A DNA stretch of 49,659 nucleotides from Candidatus Copromonas faecavium (nom. illeg.) (GCA_018712915.1 DVGC01000042.1:1-49659); one strand, 5' to 3'. Positions 41,533 through 49,659 are shown, numbered from the stretch's first letter. The notes: generated by a model from the letters alone, not told the origin. A program made the numbers and translations.

Positions 41533-42282
41533 CTATTTCTCGATCAGCCACTTTGCCATATTCTGGAACAGCTTGTTGTAGCCTTCCCAGTTGCAGAATT
41601 CCGGCGGAGCCCAGTGGGGAGCGCAGTCTGTTGTAAATACTGCGGAACGTCCCTTTCCGTATTCGCCGACAGCGATGAACGGATTGCCTTCTACTTCAGC
41701 CAAGAGCTCTGCACCGTCTTTTAAAATGGTCTTATTGTAGCCAAGGATTCTCGGCCACTCTCCCAGGCCTTCCAGAATCTCATGCTGCTTTACCGTTACC
41801 GGACGGATCCCCTCGCAGTGCTCCATGCGGTCATCCGTGGATAATACCTGAACCGGCAGAACCTCCTGAACCGCCGTATCCTGCCATTTGCCCTTGCCGT
41901 CGATGCCGGAGAAGGTCATATAGCCGCCCACCATCAAAAGGGCGCCGCCGTCCAGCACATAGTCACGGATCAGGTTGCAGCGGTTGGGCATCATCTCGCT
42001 TCTTGTGAAGGTTGCTCCCGGAAGCAGAAGGGTGTTGGCACCGATATCAGAAAGTACCAGCAAATCATACTGCTTTAACTCCTCCATCGTGAACGGGAAC
42101 TCCTCCATGGCCAGATGGTTGGGAAGGAAGGTAAAGTCATAACCGCCCTCTTCCAGAGCCGCCTTTAAAAATTTCTCTCCCGTCTCATAAACAGATGTAT
42201 AAAAGGTATCAAATCCCTTTACATGGGTGGTAAAGCTCATCCAGGACTCGCCTGCAAGCAGGACTTTTTTCTTTTCGCTCAT
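41533..42282 (-). CDS. Class I glutamine amidotransferase-like protein (PF07090 type) without the catalytic cysteine
   Basis: This 249-residue protein has a flavodoxin-like fold of the GATase1/ThuA kind. It shows LLAGESWMSFTTHVKGFDTF near 8-27, DLLVLSDIGANTLLLPG near 70-86, and GGALLMVGGYMTFSGIDGKG near 109-128. In true glutamine amidotransferases the middle of the last block holds the nucleophile Cys. Here the position reads MVGGY, with no Cys, so ammonia transfer is unlikely. The family is often auto-named glutamine amidotransferase. It sits between two M20 genes in a nucleoside operon. The function is unknown. Confidence 0.8.
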   Translation of the reverse strand: MSEKKKVLLAGESWMSFTTHVKGFDTFYTSVYETGEKFLKAALEEGGYDFTFLPNHLAMEEFPFTMEELKQYDLLVLSDIGANTLLLPGATFTRSEMMPNRCNLIRDYVLDGGALLMVGGYMTFSGIDGKGKWQDTAVQEVLPVQVLSTDDRMEHCEGIRPVTVKQHEILEGLGEWPRILGYNKTILKDGAELLAEVEGNPFIAVGEYGKGRSAVFTTDCAPHWAPPEFCNWEGYNKLFQNMAKWLIEK

Positions 42283-42336
42283 GTTGCGCTCCTCCTTATT
42301 TCATACAATGATTTTAAAATATGCTTCTTCTTTCTT

Positions 42337-43614
42337 TTACTTTCCCTGATTTCCCCACTCCAGAATCAGTCTGGCGTAAATCAGAATGGACTGAAGATAG
42401 GCCTCCAGATCCAGCCACTCATCCACCGCATGGCACTGAGCCAGATTTCCCGGTCCGAACTGAATGGTAGGACAGCCGGCAATGTTTTTCCACAGTCTGG
42501 AATCACAGCCGGAAGGAGAACCGACAATGGCAACCTCCTTGCCTCTGGATTCCCGATATGCCTCTTTAAATGCGGAAACAAATTCATGGCCGGGATCCAT
42601 CTCAAATCCGTTTCCTGCCTGATACATGGTGATTTTCGGCGGATGCTCCTCCATCCAGGGATCGGCCTTGGCCGTCCGGTTCACCGTATCCGTAAACTCC
42701 CGTACCACCTGATCATGGCTCATCTGTCCCGGAACAAAGTGAACGCAGGTGGAAAAGCTGCAGTCGCCCGGTACCGTGGAACCGGCGCTGCCTCCCTGAA
42801 TCACGCCCACATTCAGGTTGGGAGCCGGAAGCAGGGGATGCTTATACTCCAGAAGCCACCGGTGCTCCATCTCGTTTAAGGCCTGAATCACCTTGATGGC
42901 CTTGTCAATGGCGCTGACGCCGTTTTTCTTTCCTCCGGAATGGCAGGCTCTTCCCTCAAAATCCACCTTGAAGAACACCCATCCCATATGGGCAAGAACC
43001 AGCTCATCCGAAGTGCCTTCACAGTTGACGACGCCGTCGGCCTTCAGTCCCCGCATAACCGCCTGCATGGAGCCGTTTCCGCCGCCCTCTTCGTCGCAGA
43101 CCGAGGTAATGATGACATCTCCGGGGATCTCCATGCCTGCATCCTTTAAAAGCTGTACGGCCATGGCCGATGCCATCAGGCCGCCCTTCATGTCAGCCGT
43201 GCCCCGTCCGTACATTTTTCCGTCCCGGATATCCGGCTCAAAGGGCGGTGTGGTCCACTCGTCCGCGTCATCTGCCGGCATCACATCAATATGACTGTTG
43301 AACAGAAGGCTTTTTCCGCCTTTTGTTCCCTTAAATGTGGCGTACACATTGTATCGATCCGTCTGATCGTGCCCCAGGTTTCCTTCCTGGTGCTTCTCCA
43401 GGCATTCCTTAATCACCTGTTCTTCCATCGGATCCTTTGTAATCTGGTCCGCTCCCATATCTTCAAACAGACGGATCATGTAATCCTGACCTTCTTTTTC
43501 CAGACCGCCGCCGATTCCATGACCAATATCATGAGTATCAATGGCAATCAGGTCTTTTAACCTCTCAATATACCGTTCTTTATTCTGTTCCAGAGTTTCT
43601 TTTAATCTGTCCAT
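42337..43614 (-). CDS. M20 family metallo-amidohydrolase (ArgE/DapE-like), copy 1
   Basis: This 425-residue M20 enzyme belongs to a longer subfamily than its neighbour. Ligand motifs are LFNSHIDVMPADD, YGRGTADMKGG, the catalytic CDEEGGGNGS, VNCEGTSDEL and the late CHAVDEW His. GRACHSGGKKNGVSAIDKAI marks the lid/dimer domain. The frame is open to 43677, but MDRLKETLEQNKERYIERLK (43614) is the usual start type, although only a weak GAGA precedes it. The substrate is unknown. It follows the nucleoside hydrolase by 124 bp, a gap without a gene. Confidence 0.88.
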   Translation of the reverse strand: MDRLKETLEQNKERYIERLKDLIAIDTHDIGHGIGGGLEKEGQDYMIRLFEDMGADQITKDPMEEQVIKECLEKHQEGNLGHDQTDRYNVYATFKGTKGGKSLLFNSHIDVMPADDADEWTTPPFEPDIRDGKMYGRGTADMKGGLMASAMAVQLLKDAGMEIPGDVIITSVCDEEGGGNGSMQAVMRGLKADGVVNCEGTSDELVLAHMGWVFFKVDFEGRACHSGGKKNGVSAIDKAIKVIQALNEMEHRWLLEYKHPLLPAPNLNVGVIQGGSAGSTVPGDCSFSTCVHFVPGQMSHDQVVREFTDTVNRTAKADPWMEEHPPKITMYQAGNGFEMDPGHEFVSAFKEAYRESRGKEVAIVGSPSGCDSRLWKNIAGCPTIQFGPGNLAQCHAVDEWLDLEAYLQSILIYARLILEWGNQGK

Positions 43615-43738
43615 AGCCGGTTCTCTATGAGGCCCTCCCTTCCGTTTTTGCAGGTCTCCGCCGAATCGTTTCCGCACAGGCAGCTCCGTTTCTCCGGCGC
43701 TCCCGCATCCAGAAACTTCCGGCGGAACCCGCTTGCGT

Positions 43739-44671
43739 CTAGCTGTATTTTCTCAGATTGTCTTCCACCAGATCCCAGAACTTCTCCACGTCGATGTCGA
43801 TGCCCACATTGGCATTGGGCTCCTTCTTCTGGTAATTGAAGAAATCGCAGTTGGTCCGTCCATAGGACTGGGTGCTGCGGATATCAATCTCCGCATGCAT
43901 GGGTTTGGTCTTCAGAATGCTGGGATCAATCAGGTAGGCAATGGTAATGGGGTCATGCAGAGGACCGCCCTCCCAGCCAAATACTGCCTTCTGGCTGGCG
44001 CAGAAATGCTTCATCAAATCTACGAACAGCTTGGAAGCTTTGTTGCCGATTTTATCCATCCGCTCTACGACGGAAGGATAGCAGAGCGCTTTTCTGGTCA
44101 CATCCAGGCCCACCATGGTGATGGGGCGTCCGCTGGTAAAGGCCACGTAGGCCGCGTCTGCATCAGCAATAATGTTGAACTCAGCAGCCGGTGTCACGTT
44201 TCCGTTGGTATAAGCGCCGCCCATCAGGACAATCTCCTGAATTTTGGGAATAATGGCCGGTTCCAGCCGCATGGCCATTCCAAGGTTGGTCATCGGTCCG
44301 GTGGTCACTACGGTAATATCGCCGTCGGATTTCATCAGCGTATCAATCATGTAAAGAACGGCATGCTGATCCTCCAGCTTTTTTGTCAACGGCTCAAAAA
44401 CCGGGCCGTCCAGCCCTGTTTCCCCGTGGATATCGGCAGCCACCATTTTCTCCCGAATCATGGGCCGGCCGCAGCCCGCGTACACCGGTACATCCAGTCC
44501 CAGGCACTGGCAGATATTTAATGCATTGACCGACGTTTTTTCCAGAGTCTGATTTCCTGCCACCACCGTAATTCCGAGAAGATCGATTTTTTCATTGATT
44601 CCCGCCAAGGTAATGGCAACCGCATCATCATGTCCCGGATCGCAGTCTAGAATAATCTTTCTCTTATCCAT
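43739..44671 (-). CDS. Inosine-uridine-type nucleoside hydrolase
   Basis: It splits ribonucleosides into base and ribose. The 310-residue protein has the calcium/ribose-binding DCDPGHDDAVAI at 9-20, TTGPMTNLGMAMR near 122, LMGGAYTNGNVTPAAEFNII near 149 (Asn and Glu bind the ribose) and GGPLHDPITIAYLI near 234 with the conserved His-Asp. Its place directly after nucleoside ABC genes, with ribokinase in the same cluster, supports use of imported nucleosides. Base preference (purine, pyrimidine or both) cannot be read reliably. Confidence 0.95.
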   Translation of the reverse strand: MDKRKIILDCDPGHDDAVAITLAGINEKIDLLGITVVAGNQTLEKTSVNALNICQCLGLDVPVYAGCGRPMIREKMVAADIHGETGLDGPVFEPLTKKLEDQHAVLYMIDTLMKSDGDITVVTTGPMTNLGMAMRLEPAIIPKIQEIVLMGGAYTNGNVTPAAEFNIIADADAAYVAFTSGRPITMVGLDVTRKALCYPSVVERMDKIGNKASKLFVDLMKHFCASQKAVFGWEGGPLHDPITIAYLIDPSILKTKPMHAEIDIRSTQSYGRTNCDFFNYQKKEPNANVGIDIDVEKFWDLVEDNLRKYS

Positions 44672-44722
44672 GTCGCGTATCTCCTTTTTTTCGTGATATA
44701 ATTCCGCCGTTCCGTTTTCTCT

Positions 44723-44749
44723 GCCGTCTGACCGTTTCAGTCAGGCGGC
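44723..44749 (-). other. Hairpin between the permease and nucleoside hydrolase genes
   Basis: Arms GCCGTCTGAC and GTCAGGCGGC (44723-44732 and 44740-44749) pair with one mismatch around a 7-nt loop. No T run follows on the minus strand; it is probably a stabilising or processing hairpin. Confidence 0.45.
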
Positions 44750-44778
44750 GAAGAAAAATGCGGACCGGCGTTTTTTAC

Positions 44779-45720
44779 CTACGTCAGGGAAGACTGACGT
44801 TTCTTGTTCATAGAAAGCTTTACAGCCATAGAGATGGACAGTACAACCACCGTCACAATATAAGGCATCATCAGAACGAACTGAGACGGGATGCCGTAGG
44901 CCTGAAGTCTGGAACCGACCGAATCAGCAAAACCAAACAGCAGACAGCCCAGGGAGGTAAGCACCGGATTGGCTCCGCCGAAGTACATGGCCGCAACACC
45001 CATGAATCCACGGTTGTTGGTCATATTCTCCGTAAACTGGGTGCTGTATCCCAGAGAAAGATGCGCGCCTGCCAGGCCGCCAATCAGGCCTGCAATAAAG
45101 ATCGCCTGGTATTTGACCGCATTGACCTTGATGCCGGCAGTCTTGGCCGCTTCTTCAAACTGTCCTACAGCCCGGAGTCTTAATCCCCATACCGTCTTAT
45201 AGAACAGGAACTGAAGGACAATAATCAGCACAATAACGAACCATTCCATCAGACTCCAGTCATTGAGCAGCGTCCCCAGCACCGGAATGTTTTCCAGGAA
45301 CCCAATATGTACTCTGGGGATTGGATCGATATCCGGGCTTGTGAAGGATCCGTTGGTTCCGAAAATAACATTAAGCAAGAACTTGGTAATGGCAAGAGCC
45401 AGCATGTTGATGCCCATACCAATTGCACAGTTATCCGCTTTGTACTTTACATGGCCCACACCGATGATCATGGCAATCACCGCCCCGGCCAGCATAGCCG
45501 CACCTACACCGATGATCCAGCTTCCGGAAAAATAGCTGACTGCCACAGCCGTAAAGGCGCCCACCAGCATAATACCTTCTGTACCAACATTCAGGATGTT
45601 GGCCTGCTGGGTAATGGCAGCGCACAGGGCCGCAAATATAATCGGAGATGCAGAACGGAAAGTCGCATAAACCAGGGATAAGTTAAAAATCTTATCCATA
45701 TTGTCAATTACCGCACTCAT
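44779..45720 (-). CDS. Nucleoside ABC transporter permease (NupQ/BmpD-type)
   Basis: This 313-residue permease of the branched-chain/RbsC superfamily has about eight hydrophobic segments and the typical FAALCAAITQQANILNVGTE then GIMLVGAFTAV near 29-59. A later block ALAITKFLLNVIFG and the loop GLRLRAVGQFEEAAKTAGI are also typical. It pairs with the upstream permease, overlapping it by 4 nt, to form the channel of a Bmp-type purine/pyrimidine nucleoside importer. Confidence 0.94.
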   Translation of the reverse strand: MSAVIDNMDKIFNLSLVYATFRSASPIIFAALCAAITQQANILNVGTEGIMLVGAFTAVAVSYFSGSWIIGVGAAMLAGAVIAMIIGVGHVKYKADNCAIGMGINMLALAITKFLLNVIFGTNGSFTSPDIDPIPRVHIGFLENIPVLGTLLNDWSLMEWFVIVLIIVLQFLFYKTVWGLRLRAVGQFEEAAKTAGIKVNAVKYQAIFIAGLIGGLAGAHLSLGYSTQFTENMTNNRGFMGVAAMYFGGANPVLTSLGCLLFGFADSVGSRLQAYGIPSQFVLMMPYIVTVVVLSISMAVKLSMNKKRQSSLT

Positions 45721-46769
45721 GACTGTCCCTCCTTTTTCTTTTTCTCCGCAACACGAATGTCTCTTCTCTTTTTAAAGGTAAATAAGGTTTCCATCGTGGC
45801 AATGATAATAAATACAGCTGCGATGGTATCTACCAGTGCCTTGGGAACACCGGTCATCTGCTGCATTCCCATTCCTCCGGCACTTAAAACCGCAAGGAAG
45901 AATGCCATAAACGGCGTCGCAAACATATTGTTCTTTACAATCAGAGCCGCCAGCATTCCGTTGCTGCCCAGACCTGTGGCAAAGTTATTCAGGAAGTATC
46001 CATGAACACCGAGAACCTCGATGCAGCCGGCCATACCGCCAAGAGCACCGGACAGCATCATGGCGCCGATAAAGACTTTCTTGGAGCTGATTCCCACGTA
46101 ATCCGCATGATTGGGATTTCCGCCTACAGTGCGGATTTTATAGCCCCAGCTGGTTTTGTACAGCATAAAAATAACCGCAATCACCGCTATAATGGCAATA
46201 AACATACCCACGTTTGCACTGCTGGGCTTCATAAACTGATAAAGCGTCACGGTCACCGGTGCCGTCTGCGGATTGGCCGTTCCGGCACTCATGGGGCCGC
46301 TGACCAGATAGGAAGTAATATGTAAAGCAACCGTGTTCATCAGAATCGTGGTACAAACTTCACTGACATTGTAAAATGCCCGCAGAGCCGCCGGGATAAA
46401 GGCCCAGAGTGCAGCCACCACCATCGCTCCCACGAAACAGGCGATGATAAGCAGAGGCTTGGGAAGGAAGGTCCAGTTAATTCCAATGTAAGCTGCTACG
46501 ATGCCTCCAAGGAATACTTCACCTTCCACACCAACGTTAAATGCACCGGCTTTTGCCGCAATAGCAAAGGCTATGGATGTCAACAGAAGCGGCGTAAATC
46601 CGGCCAGGGTTGTACCTAAACGGAATTTTCCATTGAATGCGCCGTTTAACAGAGCCCCATAAGCATCTATGGGATTCTCACCAATGGCTATTATGAGGAG
46701 CGCGCCGATGGCCAGAGCCACCGCCATGGTCAGTATTACTCTTAAAAATCCTTCTTTTGCTTTGCTCAT
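45717..46769 (-). CDS. Nucleoside ABC transporter permease (NupP/BmpC-type)
   Basis: This 350-residue permease is the longer partner in the channel. It has GAFNVGVEGEVFLGGIVAAY near 71-90, LRAFYNVSEVCTTILMNTVA near 128, and the loop WGYKIRTVGGNPNHADYVGI near 208. About nine hydrophobic segments are seen. It overlaps the ATPase gene by 4 nt and the other permease by 4 nt, so subunit amounts should be balanced. Confidence 0.94.
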   Translation of the reverse strand: MSKAKEGFLRVILTMAVALAIGALLIIAIGENPIDAYGALLNGAFNGKFRLGTTLAGFTPLLLTSIAFAIAAKAGAFNVGVEGEVFLGGIVAAYIGINWTFLPKPLLIIACFVGAMVVAALWAFIPAALRAFYNVSEVCTTILMNTVALHITSYLVSGPMSAGTANPQTAPVTVTLYQFMKPSSANVGMFIAIIAVIAVIFMLYKTSWGYKIRTVGGNPNHADYVGISSKKVFIGAMMLSGALGGMAGCIEVLGVHGYFLNNFATGLGSNGMLAALIVKNNMFATPFMAFFLAVLSAGGMGMQQMTGVPKALVDTIAAVFIIIATMETLFTFKKRRDIRVAEKKKKEGQS

Positions 46770-48304
46770 ACTGCCGCTTCACTCTCCTTTCTCTTCTGTT
46801 CTCCTCCCATCATCAGAAGACCCAGGTTATTTTCGTTGGCCTCGCTGGCCAGCATTTCACCGGTGATCTTTCCCTCATGGATGACGATGATCCGATCGGA
46901 CAGAGAAATGATTTCCTCCAGCTCGGCCGATACCAGAAGAACCCCGGCCCCCTCTTTCTTTGCCTTCTCCAGTGTGTTCCGGATCAGCTCGATGGCCCCG
47001 ATATCCACGCCTCTGGTAGGCTGGGATGCAACAAGCAGTTTCTTTTTCATAGAAACCTCTCGGGCCACAACTACCTTCTGAGCATTTCCGCCTGACAGAG
47101 CAGATGTGGGCAAGTTGTAATCCGTAGGACGGATGTCAAACTGCTTTACCATTTCCTCCGCATAGGAATCCTGATCTTTTTTATTCAGCAGTTTCCCTTT
47201 GGTAAAAGGCGGCTCATCCAGGCGAACCGCAATCAGGTTATCCACAATGGACAGAGAACGGTTCAGTCCCATTCGGTTTCTGTCCTCGGGAATATGAGCC
47301 AGGCCGGCTGCTCTGACCTTTCTCGGACTTAAATTGGTCACGTCCTTGCCGTTTATAATCACGGACCCCTTCTCTACATGCCTTAATCCGGTAATGGCCT
47401 CAATCAGCTCACTCTGTCCGTTTCCGTCGATTCCGGCAATGCCCACGATCTCACCCTCACGGACCGATAAAGACATTCCGCGGATCTTGGAGGTTTCTTT
47501 TCCGCTGGGCACCCAGATGTCCTTTACCTCCAGAATGGTATCTCCGGCTTTTCCATAAGATTTATCAATATCCAGGAACACCTCACGGCCAATCATCCGC
47601 TTGGTCAGATCCAGAGGAGACGTTTCTGCCTTTTCCACGGTTCCCATATAATTTCCCTGCCTCATAACGGAAATCCGGTCAGAGATTTCCATAACCTCGT
47701 TCAGCTTATGGGAAATAAATACCAGGGATTTCCCGCCCTCTTTCAGATTATTCAGAATTTCAAAGAGACGCTTTGCCTCCTGAGGCGTCAAAACAGCCGT
47801 CGGCTCATCCAGAATGATGACGTCCGCTCCCCTCATCAGGGTCTTGATAATCTCAACACGCTGGGCCTCGCCTACGGAAATCTGGCTGATTTTTTTATCC
47901 AGCTGAACTTCCATATCATATTCATCGATATATCTCTGAACTTCCTTGCGGGCCTGGTCGAAATCAATGGTAAAACCTTTTTTGGGCTCAAAACCAAGAA
48001 TAATATTTTCTAGAACCGTCAGCTCATTGACCAGCATAAATTCCTGATGAACCATTCCGATTCCGTGATTGATGGCGATTTTCGGATCCAGCACGCCCAT
48101 CTTCTCGCCTTTTACGATAATTTCTCCGCTGTCAATGGGATACATTCCATAAAGCAGCTTCATCATCGTGGATTTACCGGCTCCGTTTTCTCCGATCAGA
48201 GAATGAATCTCGCCTTTTTTCAGGGTAAATTCTCCGTGCTTTACTGCCTGAACCTCTCCGAAGGTTTTGACAATGTCCCTCATTTCCACTACGTATTCGC
48301 TCAT
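46766..48304 (-). CDS. Nucleoside ABC transporter ATP-binding protein (NupO/BmpB-type, two ATPase domains)
   Basis: The 512-residue ATPase is a tandem protein like RbsA/MglA. The first domain has LIGENGAGKSTMMKLLYG near 36-53, ISVGEAQRVEIIKTLMRG, LDEPTAVLTPQE and a switch His in FISHKLNE. The second domain has the usual weaker P-loop GIDGNGQSELIEAITG near 290, LSGGNAQKVVVARE, and ASQPTRGVDIGAIELI in place of a standard Walker B. Only the first site is expected to be fully active. A strong terminator lies between it and the upstream lipoprotein gene. Confidence 0.95.
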   Translation of the reverse strand: MSEYVVEMRDIVKTFGEVQAVKHGEFTLKKGEIHSLIGENGAGKSTMMKLLYGMYPIDSGEIIVKGEKMGVLDPKIAINHGIGMVHQEFMLVNELTVLENIILGFEPKKGFTIDFDQARKEVQRYIDEYDMEVQLDKKISQISVGEAQRVEIIKTLMRGADVIILDEPTAVLTPQEAKRLFEILNNLKEGGKSLVFISHKLNEVMEISDRISVMRQGNYMGTVEKAETSPLDLTKRMIGREVFLDIDKSYGKAGDTILEVKDIWVPSGKETSKIRGMSLSVREGEIVGIAGIDGNGQSELIEAITGLRHVEKGSVIINGKDVTNLSPRKVRAAGLAHIPEDRNRMGLNRSLSIVDNLIAVRLDEPPFTKGKLLNKKDQDSYAEEMVKQFDIRPTDYNLPTSALSGGNAQKVVVAREVSMKKKLLVASQPTRGVDIGAIELIRNTLEKAKKEGAGVLLVSAELEEIISLSDRIIVIHEGKITGEMLASEANENNLGLLMMGGEQKRKESEAAV

Positions 48305-48320
48305 TTGCTCACCCTCTCTT

Positions 48321-48357
48321 AAAAAAGGAACAGGGATTGTCGAATCCCTGTTCCTTT
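48321..48357 (-). terminator. Strong terminator between the binding lipoprotein and the ABC genes
   Basis: A perfect 15-bp stem (48343-48357 with 48324-48338) with a 4-nt loop is followed by TTTTTT on the minus strand. It sits inside the operon, 16 bp after the lipoprotein stop. It should end most transcripts there, so the lipoprotein outnumbers the transporter subunits. Confidence 0.93.
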
Positions 48358-48373
48358 GTCAGTTCATCACAGG

Positions 48374-49525
48374 TTATGCTTCAGGACCAAAGCCTTCATA
48401 GTTTTCTACTACGATTTCACCGGAGATGATCTGCTGTGCCAGCTCGTCACACTTCTCGACGATGTCCTCCGGGAACTGCTCGCCAAGAGCCTCTCTCATA
48501 ACGGAGAAATCGGTAAGGCTTACACCGCCCTGCTCCAGATCCAGGTATCTTGTGGAACCGCCTTCAAAGGTTCCGTTTACAACGGATTCGATTACCAGAT
48601 AGCAGGCATTGTCAACTCTCTTTACCATGGAAGTAAGTACAGAACCGGGCTGATCTCCATCCTGGTTTAAGTCAACGCCGATGGCATATTTGCCAGCTTC
48701 TTTTGCTCCTTCAAGAACGCCGGTACCGGTACCGGAAGCAACGTTCATAACGATATCAGCGCCCTGCTCATACTGAGCCAGAGTCAGCTCTTTACCCTTT
48801 AACGGGTCGGACCAGGTTCCTGCAAATGCCTGAAGAATGGTGATATCAGGATTGATGTACTTTGCGCCCTGCTCATATCCAACATAGAAATCATGAAGCA
48901 CCGGAATATCCATTCCGCCTACCCATCCGATGATGGCATCTTCATTTACGCCCTCAATATCGGTCTTCTCAGTAAACATAGCTGCTGCTGCGCCGGCCAG
49001 GAAGGAACCCTGGTTCTGTGCGAAGCTGATGGACTGCACGTTGGGAAGATCTACGGTCGTATCAATAACGGCGAACTTGGTATCCGGATAATCCGGGCCA
49101 TGCTCGATGATGTAATCAGCAATATTGGAAGATGCACCGATAATCAGATCATAGCCTTCCTCGCAGGCTGCAACCAGGTTTGCTTCCCACTCTGCTGCTG
49201 TTGTTCCTTCAAGGCTTCTTAACTCGACGCCGAAGTCCTCAACTGCACGCTGTGCGCCTTCGTTACAGGAATCGTTGTAGCTCTTGTCACCAAGGTTTCC
49301 TGTGTAAACGATGCATACGCTGATGGGATCTCCGCTGGCTGCGGCAGCCTCAGTCTCTTCGCTCTCTGCTTCTGTTGCTGTCGTTTCCTCAGCTTCAGCC
49401 TCCGCTGCTGTCGTTTCCTCAGCTGCCGTTGTTGCGGCTGCTGTTGTTTCCTCGGTTCCGCTGCTGCAGGCGGTAAGGCCCATGCAGAGACCAGCTACGA
49501 GTAAAACACCCATTTTCTTTCTCAT
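48374..49525 (-). CDS. Bmp/PnrA family nucleoside-binding lipoprotein
   Basis: This is the extracellular substrate-binding protein of the importer. A signal peptide ends in the lipobox LTAC with Cys20. A 45-residue Thr/Ala/Glu-rich linker with a 10-residue repeat follows. The binding domain starts at about residue 68 (SVCIVYTGNLGDKSYNDSCN) and has LIIGASSNIADYIIEHGPDY and NVASGTGTGVLEGAKEAGKY then AIGVDLNQDGDQPG, the last being the PnrA-like ligand region. The ribosome-binding site is AGGAGG. The family binds purine or pyrimidine nucleosides in characterised members. Confidence 0.95.
   Translation of the reverse strand: MRKKMGVLLVAGLCMGLTACSSGTEETTAAATTAAEETTAAEAEAEETTATEAESEETEAAAASGDPISVCIVYTGNLGDKSYNDSCNEGAQRAVEDFGVELRSLEGTTAAEWEANLVAACEEGYDLIIGASSNIADYIIEHGPDYPDTKFAVIDTTVDLPNVQSISFAQNQGSFLAGAAAAMFTEKTDIEGVNEDAIIGWVGGMDIPVLHDFYVGYEQGAKYINPDITILQAFAGTWSDPLKGKELTLAQYEQGADIVMNVASGTGTGVLEGAKEAGKYAIGVDLNQDGDQPGSVLTSMVKRVDNACYLVIESVVNGTFEGGSTRYLDLEQGGVSLTDFSVMREALGEQFPEDIVEKCDELAQQIISGEIVVENYEGFGPEA
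49377..49454 (-). repeat. 30-bp tandem repeat in the lipoprotein linker
   Basis: The unit beginning GCTGTCGTTTCCTCAGCT (plus strand) starts at 49377 and 49407, with a diverged copy at 49437. The period is exactly 30 bp, or 10 codons, and encodes the EETTA-type linker. Such tracts can change copy number without shifting the frame. Confidence 0.75.
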
Positions 49526-49563
49526 AATATTCCTCCTACTACAATATATTTATGGTTAATATC

Positions 49564-49580
49564 CCTTACAGCCAGTAAGG
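49564..49580 (-). other. Hairpin in the lipoprotein gene leader
   Basis: A 6-bp perfect stem CCTTAC/GTAAGG (49564-49569 and 49575-49580) closes a 5-nt loop about 38 nt before the ATG. Flanking bases extend it imperfectly. I could not place a convincing promoter in the 134 bp available, and nothing here matches a purine riboswitch core. Confidence 0.35.
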
Positions 49581-49598
49581 AATTACCCATCTTGTTGC

Positions 49599-49659
49599 TT
49601 AAGCTGTTAGAATGATAAGAGCAATCGGTATAGCGGATACCTCCTTGGACTTTGCGTCC
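49599..49659 (-). CDS. Possible end of an upstream gene (partial)
   Basis: One minus-strand frame is open from the right edge to a TAA at 49599-49601. It gives about 19 residues ending KEVSAIPIALIILTA, a hydrophobic C-terminus that could be the last membrane segment of a protein. It is too short to identify and could be chance. Confidence 0.25.
   Translation of the reverse strand, partial: DAKSKEVSAIPIALIILTA

Noticed and set aside
49526-49659. Purine riboswitch before the nucleoside lipoprotein gene
   Set aside because: The conserved purine aptamer core and the two kissing loops are not visible; only one short hairpin is present, and the window ends too soon to look further.

Overview
The window is a chromosomal segment of a Gram-positive bacterium of the class Clostridia, most likely a Lachnospiraceae member. 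This is inferred from the S10-spc-alpha order, a KOW-domain protein between map and infA, an unusually long L17, zinc-type S14 and L36, repeat-bearing cell-wall proteins and strong AGGAGG ribosome-binding sites. Every gene I support lies on the minus strand, so transcription runs from high to low coordinates. I saw no rRNA, tRNA, CRISPR array, transposase or prophage gene.

In transcription order: (1) 49659-39462 is a nucleoside uptake and breakdown cluster. It holds a Bmp-type lipoprotein, a two-domain ABC ATPase, two permeases, a nucleoside hydrolase, two different M20 amidohydrolases flanking a GATase1-like protein, and ribokinase. (2) 39319-37155 is a small operon with a near-consensus promoter: acyl-ACP thioesterase, CvfB-like S1 protein, RidA. 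(3) 36790-35654 is a solitary MalK-like protein whose ATPase motifs have decayed. (4) 35418-31148 holds a PucR/CdaR-type regulator, ftsE, ftsX and a C-terminal processing protease. (5) 31010-13681 is the ribosomal protein supercluster rpsJ...rplQ, including secY, adk, map, infA and rpoA. It has a promoter and long structured leader before rpsJ, an internal promoter before rpmJ, several hairpin-rich spacers and a clear terminator after rplQ. (6) 13501-11079 is a self-contained two-gene unit of secreted cell-wall-binding-repeat proteins, with its own promoter and terminator. (7) 10966-6938 is ecfA1-ecfA2-ecfT-truA, the vitamin/metal transporter core that commonly follows rplQ. (8) 6941-3000 is pxpA-pxpB-pxpC plus a YcsI/DUF1445 gene, the 5-oxoproline degradation unit, with promoter and terminator. 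(9) 2775-1 holds a HAD phosphatase, a TudS-related putative desulfidase overlapping it by 65 nt, a MalK/UgpC-type ATPase and the start of what is probably its permease.

The window is mostly housekeeping. The points most worth following are the degenerate MalK homologue, the structured leaders and spacer hairpins in the ribosomal operon, the nucleoside cluster with two M20 enzymes and a GATase-like protein lacking its cysteine, the C-terminal extension with a 24-residue repeat on TruA, the HAD/TudS-like overlap, and three 11-bp repeats upstream of the cell-wall protein promoter. Start sites were re-chosen for about a dozen genes, including GTG starts for rpmJ, rpsQ, rpmC and the thioesterase. 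Hairpins and promoters were read by eye and have not been computed.
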